In this document: piece by piece, positions 1 through 6,257 of the stretch
How positions within the stretch are numbered: the first letter of the stretch is position 1
How the letters are laid out: each line of letters opens with the position of its first letter
Source of the DNA: Planctomycetia bacterium
Lineage (GTDB): Bacteria > Planctomycetota > Planctomycetia > Pirellulales > UBA1268
Reading direction: 5' to 3'
NCBI GenBank assembly: GCA_010027105.1
Contig: RGVT01000169.1
Span: forward strand, 1 to 6,257
Length of the DNA stretch: 6,257 nucleotides
The notes under the pieces: generated by a model
The model's database searches: none
What the model was told of the DNA's origin: nothing
The model's input: only the letters and a program-made list of their open reading frames with translations
Translations under genes and position numbers: made by a program

Positions 1-195
1 CTCGTCGTCGGCGGCCACGACGAGGAGGTGCTCGCGCTCAACCGTCTCGCACTCGAGCGGCTCGACTGCGAGAAGCGGCTGGCGGTGGTGCCCGGCGCGA
101 CGCACCTCTTCGAGGAGCCCGGGGCGCTCGAGGAGGTGGCCCGCCTCGCCGCCGAATGGTTCGCACGGCACCTTCACCCGAAAGGCACGTCATGA
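1..195 (+). CDS. Dienelactone hydrolase-type alpha/beta hydrolase, C-terminal fragment (5' end outside window)
   Basis: The reading frame is open from base 1 and ends at TGA 193-195, giving the last 64 residues of a protein that begins upstream. It starts LVVGGHDEEV, the strand and turn that carry the acidic residue of the catalytic triad in dienelactone hydrolase-like alpha/beta hydrolases. It continues with LNRLALERLDCEKRL and then VPGATHLFEEPGALEEVARLAAEWF, where the His of GATH is the expected catalytic histidine. The nucleophile lies outside the window. This LN...CEK...GATHLFEEPG pattern is, from family knowledge, typical of the hydrolase domain often found fused to phosphoribosyltransferases. 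The gene overlaps the downstream phosphoribosyltransferase by ATGA, which suggests translational coupling. The true substrate is unknown; these proteins are named after dienelactone hydrolase but are probably general serine hydrolases. The family call is firm and the function is not. Confidence 0.85.
   Translation, partial: LVVGGHDEEVLALNRLALERLDCEKRLAVVPGATHLFEEPGALEEVARLAAEWFARHLHPKGTS
180..185 (+). promoter_or_regulatory. Ribosome binding site of the phosphoribosyltransferase gene
   Basis: GAAAGG lies 6 bases before the ATG at 192. It supports that start over the in-frame ATG at 156, which would sit deep inside the hydrolase gene and add 12 residues without family character. Confidence 0.5.
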
Positions 196-878
196 ACCAT
201 CTGTTTTTCACCGACCGCGAGCAGGCCGGCTGGATGCTCGTGGAGAGGCTCCGGGCCCACGACGTGGGGGCCGGCACCGACAAGCCGCTCGTGCTCGCGA
301 TCCCGCGGGGCGGGGTCGAGGTGGGGGCGGCGCTCGCCCGCGGCCTGGGCACCGAGCTCGACGTCGTGCTTTCGCGCAAGCTCCGCGCCCCCCACCAGCC
401 GGAGCTCGCCCTGGGTGCGGTCTCGGAGACGGGCGAGATCCACCTCAACCACTTCGCCAGCGCCATGACCGACGCCGGCGACGCCTACGTCGAGGCGGAG
501 CGGAAGCGGCAGATGGAGGAGATCGGGCGGCGGAAGACGATGTTTCGCGCGGTGCGGCCGCAGGCCGAGATCCGGGGCCGCACCGTGATCGTCACCGACG
601 ACGGCCTGGCGACCGGCGCCACGATGATCGCGGCCCTGCGCACCGTGCGGGCGGCGGGCGCGAAGGAGATCGTCGTCGCGGTGCCCGTGGCCGCCCCCGA
701 CCGCCTCGACGCGATCCGGCCGTTGTGCGACCGGATCGAGTGCCTCGCCGAGCCGGCCGATTTCTGGGCCGTGGGGCAGTTCTACCGCAGTTTCGAGCAG
801 GTGAGCGACGAGCGGGTGTGCGAGCTGCTCCGCGATTTCGGCGTCCCGGCGACCAAGTGGACCCGCGAGGTGGCCTGA
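192..878 (+). CDS. Phosphoribosyltransferase family protein (PRTase type I fold)
   Basis: This is a 228-residue protein, full length for a stand-alone domain of this family. The PRPP-binding loop is VIVTDDGLATGAT (residues 132-144), with the two acidic residues and TGAT turn typical of type I phosphoribosyltransferases. An upstream LAIPRGG motif (35-41) matches the conserved N-terminal PRGG of this subfamily, and SRKLRAPHQPELALGAV (61-77) is also characteristic. The C-terminal part (about 183-212, with FWAVGQFY) is the usual tail. There is no signal peptide or membrane segment, so it is cytoplasmic. I chose the ATG at 192 because it follows a GAAAGG at good spacing and overlaps the hydrolase stop as ATGA. 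The family is related to purine/orotate salvage enzymes, but no nucleobase substrate can be read from the sequence. In many genomes this domain is joined to a dienelactone hydrolase-like domain, so a shared role is likely; what that role is remains unknown. Confidence 0.88.
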   Translation: MNHLFFTDREQAGWMLVERLRAHDVGAGTDKPLVLAIPRGGVEVGAALARGLGTELDVVLSRKLRAPHQPELALGAVSETGEIHLNHFASAMTDAGDAYVEAERKRQMEEIGRRKTMFRAVRPQAEIRGRTVIVTDDGLATGATMIAALRTVRAAGAKEIVVAVPVAAPDRLDAIRPLCDRIECLAEPADFWAVGQFYRSFEQVSDERVCELLRDFGVPATKWTREVA

Positions 879-885
879 GCCGCCG

Positions 886-2214
886 TCAGGAAGCCTCGCC
901 CGTCTCGACGGCGTGCCGGTCCTCCCACACCTGCGTCATGACCAGGCTGCCGGTGGTCACTACCAAGTCTCCCGGCTCCACGCCGGCCGCCACGATCACG
1001 CGGTCGCTGAATTCGTGGTCGACGGTCACGTGGCGGCGGTCGAAGGTGTCGACGGTGCCGGCCCGCCGCACGAACACGAACGAATCTCCCGCGCTCGTCA
1101 CGACGGCCCGGCGCGGAATCACGCACCGGCCCGGCTGCGGCGGGCACTTCACGATCACGCGCACGAGCTGGTCGCTCTTGAACCGGCCCTCGGGATTCCT
1201 GATCGAGCCCCGGATCCTGACGGCGTGCGTCTGCGGATCGACCTGGTTGGCGACGTATTCCACCTCCCCGGGCACCGATTCCTTGATGAACGGGAAGTGG
1301 ACCTCCCACGGCAGGCCCTGGCGGACGTCGTCGAGGTCCCGTTCATAGACGTGCCCCCACACCCAGAGTTCCTCGATCGAGGCGATCACGAGCAGGGTGT
1401 CGGCCGGATCGTAGATGTTGCCCGCCGCCACGTCGCGGCTGATGATCGTGCCGTCGCCCGGGGCCCGGAGCGTCATCTTCGCCTTCTCGGTGCCCGTCTC
1501 ATCGTGCACCTTCTCGATCTCCTCGGGCGGCACGCCGAACACCTCGAGTTCGTCCCGGGCGAGCTTGAATTCGAGCATGCTGCGCCGCTCGAGGTTGACC
1601 GCGTCGAGAAGGGTTCGTGAGGAACTGGGGATCACTCCCTGCGACACGAGGTCGCGCTGGTGGGCCGCGATCTGCCGATCGTGCTCCGCCTGCGATTCCT
1701 TCGACTCGTACTCGAGCTTGGCCTCCGCCAGCCGCACGCTGTAGAGGTCGATGAGGGGATCCCCCTTCTTCACCCGCTGGCCGACGGTGGCGTGCACCGC
1801 GAGCACGAGGGCGTCGAACCGCGGCCGGATCTTGAGGAGCGTGTCGGGGTTGTAGTCGGTGGTGCCCTGCAGTTCGAGCGGCCGGGGTTCGGTCTGGGCG
1901 GTGGCGGGCACGAGTTTGACCCCCACGGCGGCCTGCTGCTCGGCGGTGAACGTGACCGAGCCGTCCCACACGCCCGACCGCACGACGGCCGCGGCCGCCT
2001 TGGCCGGCGTCTCACCGGCATGCCCGGCCGCCTGCTCCGACACCGCGGCGAGCGCCGCGAGCACCGGCTGTTTGAGGAAGTCGAGCCTGTCGGTGAACGC
2101 CGCCAGGCCCGCGACCGCCGCCGCGGCGGCGAGAACGAGGCCGGCCACGATCCGCCGGGCGCGCGGGCGGGGCGGCGCCGGGCTCGGGGAGTCGGTGTGC
2201 ATGGCCGTGCTCAT
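886..2214 (-). CDS. RND efflux periplasmic adaptor subunit (CusB/HlyD-type membrane fusion protein)
   Basis: This 442-residue protein should link the RND permease to an outer-membrane channel. A basic, proline-rich N-terminus (1-21) precedes one hydrophobic segment (about 22-40), which is either a membrane anchor or an uncleaved signal; no lipobox cysteine follows. A linker rich in Ala runs to about 80. The first lipoyl half is near 126-160 (RPRFDALV, VGQRVKKGDPL), the charged alpha-hairpin about 162-236, and the second lipoyl half about 247-280 (LRAPGDGTIISRDV). The beta-barrel begins at EELWVWGHVYERDLDDVRQG (281-300), a typical adaptor signature, and a membrane-proximal domain covers about 365-430. 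It lacks the Met-rich N-terminal Cu/Ag site of E. coli CusB and any His-rich tail. Two cysteines (C357 and C364) flank a PPQPGR turn and could form a disulfide. The ATG at 2214 overlaps the permease stop by ATGA, behind a strong AGGAGA. The frame is open 182 codons further upstream, but that part overlaps the permease gene and lacks adaptor features. Confidence 0.9.
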   Translation of the reverse strand: MSTAMHTDSPSPAPPRPRARRIVAGLVLAAAAAVAGLAAFTDRLDFLKQPVLAALAAVSEQAAGHAGETPAKAAAAVVRSGVWDGSVTFTAEQQAAVGVKLVPATAQTEPRPLELQGTTDYNPDTLLKIRPRFDALVLAVHATVGQRVKKGDPLIDLYSVRLAEAKLEYESKESQAEHDRQIAAHQRDLVSQGVIPSSSRTLLDAVNLERRSMLEFKLARDELEVFGVPPEEIEKVHDETGTEKAKMTLRAPGDGTIISRDVAAGNIYDPADTLLVIASIEELWVWGHVYERDLDDVRQGLPWEVHFPFIKESVPGEVEYVANQVDPQTHAVRIRGSIRNPEGRFKSDQLVRVIVKCPPQPGRCVIPRRAVVTSAGDSFVFVRRAGTVDTFDRRHVTVDHEFSDRVIVAAGVEPGDLVVTTGSLVMTQVWEDRHAVETGEAS

Positions 2215-5200
2215 GGTCGATCTCCTGGGGGAGCGGGCGCCGGGGCCGGGAAGTAAGTGTAGAGCACCGGCAGGATGATCTGCGGGAGGATCATCGCCGA
2301 GAGCATGCCGCCGACGACCACGATCGCCAGCGGTTTCTGGGCCTGTGAGCCGATCGACGTCGCCAGGGCGGCCGGCAGGAGCCCGAGAATCGCCGTCAGC
2401 GACGTCATGATGACCGGCCGCAACCGCACCATGATGCCGCGGTAGACGCTCTCCTGCGGCGAGAAGCCCTGGGCCCTGAGGGCGTTGAAGTAGGTGATGA
2501 GGAGCACCCCGTTCTGCACGGCGACCCCGAAGATCGAGATGAAGCCCACCGCGGCCGAAATGCTGAACGACGTGCCGGTGAGCCACAACGCCCAGACGCC
2601 CCCCATCGCCGCGACGAGAACGTTGAACATCACCATCAGCGCGTAGCGGAATGCGCCGAACGCGGTGTGGAGAAGCAGCAGGATCAGGCCGATCGACAGC
2701 GGCACGAGCCATGTGAGCTTGGCGAAGGCCTCCTGCATCTGGGCGAACTCGCCCGACCACTCGAGGTGGTAGCCGGCCGGGAGATGCACGCCCGTCGCAG
2801 GGTCGGCGATCGCAGCCTGGGCGTCGCGGATGGCGGAGCCGAGGTCGCGGCCGGAGATGGCGAACTTGATCGGCATGAACCGCTGGTTGTTCTCACGATA
2901 AATCGAGGATGCCCCGGCCGCGTGGGGTGCGATCGTCGCCACCTGCGAGAGGGGCACCGTGCCGGCGGGGGACCCGTCCGCCTGCGTGGGCAGGTCGATC
3001 GGGATCCGCGAGATCTTGTCGGGATCGTCGCGCAGGTCCTGCGGCAGCCGCAGGACGATGTCGTAGGTCTTCTCCCCCTCGACCATCTCGGAGAACGCCC
3101 GGCCGCCGATCGCCACCTGCACGATGCTCTCGACGTCGGCCACGTTGAGGCCGTAGCGGGCGCAGGCCTGGCGGTCGATCGCGATCTCGAGGTTCGGCTG
3201 GCCGAGCACGCGGAACACGCCCACGTTGACGATTCCGGGCACGTGCCGCAGCGTGCGCACGATGTCGTTGCTCACCTGCTCGAGCTTGGCGAGGTCGTTG
3301 CCGAACACCTTGATCGAGTTGGCCCCCTTCACGCCCGAGAGGGCCTCGTCGATGTTGTCGCGGATGAGCTGCGAGAAGCCGAAGGTGATCCCGGGAAAGT
3401 CGGCGAACTTCTCGCCCAGTTCCTGCTCCATCGAGACACGCGTGACCCCCTTGCGCCAGGTGTCCATCGGCTTGAGCGGGACGTTGAACTCGAGGTTGAA
3501 GAAGCCCGTCAGGTCGGTGCCGTCGTCCGGCCGGCCGACCTGCGACATCACGCCGCGGACCTCAGGGATCGACGCGATCACGTTGCGCAGCCGCGGCACC
3601 ATCCGGGCCGCGGCCTCGAACGAGCTCGTCCGCGGGATGACGGCGCGGATCCAGAGGTTGCCCTCCTCCAATTGCGGCATGAACTCGTTGCCCATGCGCA
3701 GGGCGAGGAGCAGCGTGAACACCACCGCACCGCAGAGCGCGGCGACCACGACCCAGCGGGCCGCGAGGGCCGCCCGCAGGGCGCGGCCGAAGACGCCCTT
3801 GAGGATGGAATCGAGCAGCGTGTCCTTCTCCTCGCCGACGTTCCGGAGGAGGAACGAGCAGAGCACCGGCGCCAGCGTGATCGCGAGCGCGAGCGCTCCT
3901 CCGATCGCCAGCGCGTAGGTCGACGCCATCGGGCCGAACAGCGCCCCGGCGGGGCCCGACATGAAGAACAGCGGCAGGAATGCGCACACGATGATCAGCG
4001 TCGAGAAGAGCAGCGGCCGCTGCAGTTCCCCGGCCGCATCGAGAATCTTGTCGGTGATCGAGTGGCTCTTGTCCGCCGCGTGCTCGCTCAAGTGGCGGTA
4101 GATGTTCTCCACCATGATCACGGAACTGTCGACGATGATCCCGAAGTCGACGGCCCCGAGCGAAAGCAGGTTGGCCGACTTGCCCTGCGTGTAGAGCATC
4201 GTCACCGCGAACAGGAGCGAGAGCGGGATCGCCGCAGCCACGATCGCGGCGCTGGGGATGTTGCCCAGGAACACGAAGAGCACGGCGACCACGAGGCCCA
4301 TGCCGACGAGCAGGTTGTGGACGACGTTGTGCGTGGTGACGTGGACGAGATCGACCCGCTGGTTGAACACGCTCACCTTCATCCCCTGCGGGAGCACGCC
4401 GTCGCGCTCGATCTGGGCGAGCTTCTCCGCCACCGCATTGGCAGTGGCGAGCGACTTCTCCCCCTTCCGCATGAGCACGATCCCCTCAACCACGTCGTCC
4501 TCGTCGCCGCGGCCCACGATCCCCAGCCTCGGCCTGTGCCCCACGATCACCTCGGCGAGCTGGCGGACGTACACCGGCGTGCCGTTGACCGACGTCACCA
4601 CGACGTTCTTGATGTCCTCGAGCTTTTCCATCTCGAGCACGAAGGCGTTCTCGACGAGCGCGGGATCGAGCGGGTCGATGCCCTCGCCGAGGAGGCCGAT
4701 CGCCCGCACGTTGTGGGCCTGGCCGCCGAGCGTGATCACGTCGCCGCCGATGTTGGCGTTGGACCGCTCGATCGCGTCCTCCACCTGCCTGAGCGTGACG
4801 CCGAACCGGCGCAGCTGCCGCGGGTCGATCAGCACCTGATACTGCTTCACCGTGCCGCCGAAGCCGGTGACGTCGATGACCCCCGGCACCTGCTTGAGGA
4901 TCCGGTTGAGCACCCAGTCCTGCACGGCCTTGAGCTGGTTGGTCGTGTATCCGGGCCCCTCGAGGACGTACCGCACGATCTCGCCCGTCGGGCTCCAGGG
5001 GGAGAGCCGGGGAGCGACGCCGGGGGGCAGGTCGACCGTGGCGATCCGGTTGAGCACCTCCTGGCGGGCGGCGACGTAGTCGGTGCCGTAGTGGAACCGG
5101 CATTTGATGTCGTTGAGCCCCGCGATTGAGGTGCTACGCAGGTCCTTGAGGCCGGGCATGCCGTTGAGCCCGGTTTCCAGCGGGATGCCGACGAGCCGCT

Positions 5201-5384
5201 CCATCTCCTCGGGGCTCGAGCCCGGGCTCTGCGAGATCACCTCGACCAGCGGCGGCGTGGGGTCCGGGTAGGCCTCGACGTTGAGCTGCGACGCCGAATG
5301 GAGTCCGACGCCGACGAGTGCCAGCGCCCCCAGGATCACGATGAACCTGTTGTGCAGGCTCCAGGCGACGATCGATTGAATCAT
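2211..5384 (-). CDS. CusA/CzcA-family heavy-metal efflux RND permease (inner-membrane proton antiporter)
   Basis: This 1057-residue protein has the full length and two-half layout of HME-RND pumps. It opens with MIQSIVAWSLHNRF and the first membrane segment (about 14-29), then the porter domain, with AYPDPTPPLVEV (38-49) and SPGSSPEEMERLV (53-65) typical of the family. Membrane segments cluster at about 354-555 and 889-1048. Segment 4 reads GAVDFGIIVDSSVIMVEN (410-427) and keeps D413, D419 and E426, the acidic residues that relay protons in CzcA/CusA. NEFMPQLEEGNLW (566-578) starts the second porter half. By eye, the positions of the three Cu/Ag-binding methionines of E. coli CusA hold other residues (WIR near 579, the NLEF region near 630, IDEA near 680), so the substrate may be Zn/Co/Cd-like or something else. 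The tail is Pro/Ala-rich (1046-1057). I chose the ATG at 5384 because family proteins start there and a GGAAA lies 9 bases upstream; an in-frame GTG at 5432 would add 16 unlike residues. The adaptor gene follows with a 4-base overlap. Confidence 0.95.
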   Translation of the reverse strand: MIQSIVAWSLHNRFIVILGALALVGVGLHSASQLNVEAYPDPTPPLVEVISQSPGSSPEEMERLVGIPLETGLNGMPGLKDLRSTSIAGLNDIKCRFHYGTDYVAARQEVLNRIATVDLPPGVAPRLSPWSPTGEIVRYVLEGPGYTTNQLKAVQDWVLNRILKQVPGVIDVTGFGGTVKQYQVLIDPRQLRRFGVTLRQVEDAIERSNANIGGDVITLGGQAHNVRAIGLLGEGIDPLDPALVENAFVLEMEKLEDIKNVVVTSVNGTPVYVRQLAEVIVGHRPRLGIVGRGDEDDVVEGIVLMRKGEKSLATANAVAEKLAQIERDGVLPQGMKVSVFNQRVDLVHVTTHNVVHNLLVGMGLVVAVLFVFLGNIPSAAIVAAAIPLSLLFAVTMLYTQGKSANLLSLGAVDFGIIVDSSVIMVENIYRHLSEHAADKSHSITDKILDAAGELQRPLLFSTLIIVCAFLPLFFMSGPAGALFGPMASTYALAIGGALALAITLAPVLCSFLLRNVGEEKDTLLDSILKGVFGRALRAALAARWVVVAALCGAVVFTLLLALRMGNEFMPQLEEGNLWIRAVIPRTSSFEAAARMVPRLRNVIASIPEVRGVMSQVGRPDDGTDLTGFFNLEFNVPLKPMDTWRKGVTRVSMEQELGEKFADFPGITFGFSQLIRDNIDEALSGVKGANSIKVFGNDLAKLEQVSNDIVRTLRHVPGIVNVGVFRVLGQPNLEIAIDRQACARYGLNVADVESIVQVAIGGRAFSEMVEGEKTYDIVLRLPQDLRDDPDKISRIPIDLPTQADGSPAGTVPLSQVATIAPHAAGASSIYRENNQRFMPIKFAISGRDLGSAIRDAQAAIADPATGVHLPAGYHLEWSGEFAQMQEAFAKLTWLVPLSIGLILLLLHTAFGAFRYALMVMFNVLVAAMGGVWALWLTGTSFSISAAVGFISIFGVAVQNGVLLITYFNALRAQGFSPQESVYRGIMVRLRPVIMTSLTAILGLLPAALATSIGSQAQKPLAIVVVGGMLSAMILPQIILPVLYTYFPAPAPAPPGDRP
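2221..2226 (-). promoter_or_regulatory. Strong ribosome binding site of the adaptor gene
   Basis: On the minus strand AGGAGA is followed by TCGACC and the ATG at 2214, a 6-base spacing. It lies within the last codons of the permease gene. It fixes the adaptor start inside a much longer open frame and argues for coupled translation of the pair. Confidence 0.75.
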
Positions 5385-5518
5385 GGCGGGCGGTTTCCGG
5401 CGGCCGGCGGCGGGGCAATCCCCGGAATCCACCTTCCGTCACCTGTCTCTTCCCTGCATACCACGCCCCGAGTGTCTCCGAATCGCTGAATATCCCGCAA
5501 GCGAGGCAGCCTCGCCGC
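5385..5518. other. 134-base intergenic region between rtcB and the RND permease gene
   Basis: This is the only sizeable noncoding gap in the window. Read on the minus strand it runs from just after the rtcB stop to the permease start, and it should contain the pump promoter if the pump is transcribed on its own. Besides the hairpin after rtcB there is a second inverted repeat at 5411-5424 (CGGGG-ATTG-CCCCG on the minus strand), 27-40 bases before the permease ATG. It could be an operator half-site pair or a leader hairpin. I found no convincing -35/-10 pair; TATGCA at about 5460-5455 is the best -10-like string, with only a poor -35 match upstream. No regulator gene lies next to the pump in this window. 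Confidence 0.5.
5501..5515 (-). terminator. Short hairpin just after rtcB, possible weak terminator
   Basis: Fifteen bases form a perfect inverted repeat, GCGAGGC-T-GCCTCGC on the minus strand, realistically a 6-bp stem with a 3-base loop. It begins 3 bases after the rtcB stop. Only two T residues follow, so it lacks the U-tract of a classical intrinsic terminator. It may be a weak terminator, a 3'-end stabilising hairpin, or chance in GC-rich DNA. Confidence 0.4.
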
Positions 5519-6257
5519 TCAGCCCTTGATCACGCCCAGCGGGCGGAGGCGGGCGACTTTCGTGGAGAGGCCCGCGCGGTGGACGACGTCCACGACCACG
5601 TCCACGTCCTTGTAGGCCGCGGGCTGCTCCTCCGCGAGCCCCTCGCGGCTCCTACTCCGCGCGATGACGCCGCCCCGCGCGAGCTCGCTGCGGATGTCGC
5701 GCCCCTTCGCGGCCCGCGTGGCCGCCGTGCGCGAGAGGCAGCGGCCGGCGCCGTGGCAGGTGGTGCCGAACGACCGCTCCAGGGATCGCGGGCCCCCCAC
5801 GAGCACCCAGCTCGCCCGCCCCATGTCGCCCGGGATGATCACCGGCTGGCCGATCGCGCGATACCGCTCGGGGACGTCGTGATGCCCCGCGGGAAACGCC
5901 CGCGTGGCCCCCTTGCGATGCACGCACACGGGCTTACGTGTGTCGCCCACGGCATGCTCCTCGAGCTTGGCGATGTTGTGGGCCACGTCGTAGACGAGCT
6001 CCATCCCGAGCGTCTCCCACGGCCGGCCGAGCACGCGGGCGAACACCTCGCGGACTTGCCACATGAGCAGTTGCCGGTTGCAAAAGGCGTAGTTGGCCGC
6101 GGCCCGCATCGCGCCCAGGTAGTGCCGCCCCTCGGGGCTCTCCACGGGAGCGCAGACGAGCTGCCGGTCGGGGAGCGCGATGCCGTATTTCGCCGGCGCG
6201 TCGCGCAGGGCCCGCAGGGCGTCGTCGCACACCTGGTAGCCGAGCCCGCGGGAGCCG
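5519..6257 (-). CDS. rtcB: RtcB family tRNA-splicing/RNA-repair ligase, C-terminal part (5' end outside window)
   Basis: The minus-strand frame is open from the right edge to TGA at 5521-5519, giving about 245 residues, roughly the C-terminal half of an RtcB (usually near 480). RtcB joins RNA 3'-phosphate or 2',3'-cyclic phosphate ends to 5'-OH ends using GTP and Mn2+ in the cytoplasm. The visible part starts with GSRGLGYQVCDD, the conserved segment following a metal-binding histidine that lies outside the window. YDVAHNIAKLE (codons about 5992-5960) contains the next metal-ligand His (codon 5980-5978). VCVHRKGATRAFPAG and PVIIPGDMG follow. SFGTTCHGAGRCLSR carries the His that becomes guanylated (codon 5755-5753). 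The end, AAYKDVDVVVDVVHRAGL through LRPLGVIKG, is the standard C-terminus. All visible catalytic residues are intact. The GTG at 6232 is internal, not the start, since conserved RtcB sequence precedes it. No archease or RtcR-type regulator gene is visible in the window. Confidence 0.95.
   Translation of the reverse strand, partial: GSRGLGYQVCDDALRALRDAPAKYGIALPDRQLVCAPVESPEGRHYLGAMRAAANYAFCNRQLLMWQVREVFARVLGRPWETLGMELVYDVAHNIAKLEEHAVGDTRKPVCVHRKGATRAFPAGHHDVPERYRAIGQPVIIPGDMGRASWVLVGGPRSLERSFGTTCHGAGRCLSRTAATRAAKGRDIRSELARGGVIARSRSREGLAEEQPAAYKDVDVVVDVVHRAGLSTKVARLRPLGVIKG

Noticed and set aside
874..890. CCTGA/TCAGG inverted repeat as a dedicated bidirectional terminator
   Set aside because: Two facing TGA stops give three of the five base pairs automatically, the stem is short, and no U-tract follows on either strand. 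It is noted only as part of the tight junction.
2215..2760. In-frame 182-codon extension upstream of the adaptor start
   Set aside because: It lies entirely within the permease coding region in another frame and reads as Arg/Gly-rich shadow. The ATG at 2214 has a strong Shine-Dalgarno, an ATGA overlap and a following membrane segment.
2667..5129. An 820-codon open frame on the plus strand, antisense to the permease gene
   Set aside because: It is exactly codon-aligned with the permease on the opposite strand. Its stops would require TTA, CTA or TCA codons in the permease, which this GC-rich genome avoids. The product is a low-complexity His/Arg/Asp/Glu-rich string with no family character.
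5385..5432. GTG start at 5432 for the permease, adding 16 residues
   Set aside because: The added residues do not look like the family N-terminus, and no well-spaced Shine-Dalgarno precedes the GTG. MIQSIVAWSL is the usual opening of these pumps.
5934..6230. Shadow frame over the rtcB gene as a separate small gene
   Set aside because: The product is Arg/Ala-rich and out of frame with the strongly conserved RtcB motifs, which continue to the window edge.

Overview
The window is a GC-rich stretch of a Gram-negative (diderm) bacterial chromosome. Its genes are closely packed and the codon bias is strong enough that long antisense frames stay open. An RND pump implies two membranes. The GC-rich style and the mix of genes would fit a planctomycete or a similar high-GC lineage, but that assignment is an inference from gene flavour only.

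There are two convergent gene groups. On the plus strand from the left edge lies the C-terminal end of an alpha/beta hydrolase of the dienelactone hydrolase type (1-195). It overlaps the start of a phosphoribosyltransferase gene (192-878) by the four bases ATGA. On the minus strand, reading from the right edge, come the C-terminal half of the RNA ligase RtcB (5519 to the edge), a 134-base gap, a complete CusA/CzcA-family heavy-metal RND permease (2211-5384), and its periplasmic adaptor (886-2214). The adaptor gene also overlaps its neighbour by ATGA and has a strong Shine-Dalgarno sequence. The two groups meet with only 7 bases between their stop codons.

The permease and adaptor form the inner-membrane and periplasmic parts of a proton-driven efflux pump. 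No outer-membrane channel gene is present in the window, and none can directly follow the adaptor, because the next gene runs the other way. The permease keeps the three acidic residues of the fourth membrane segment that carry protons in metal RND pumps. By eye it lacks the three methionines that bind Cu(I)/Ag(I) in E. coli CusA, so copper/silver export should not be assumed. The hydrolase and phosphoribosyltransferase belong to families often found fused in one polypeptide; here they are separate but overlapping genes in the opposite order. RtcB repairs or splices RNA with 3'-phosphate or 2',3'-cyclic phosphate ends and is probably a separate transcription unit.

I saw no tRNA, rRNA, CRISPR array, insertion sequence or prophage signal, and nothing that clearly amounts to a new system. 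The points most worth checking are the metal specificity of the pump, the missing outer-membrane partner, and the split hydrolase/phosphoribosyltransferase pair.
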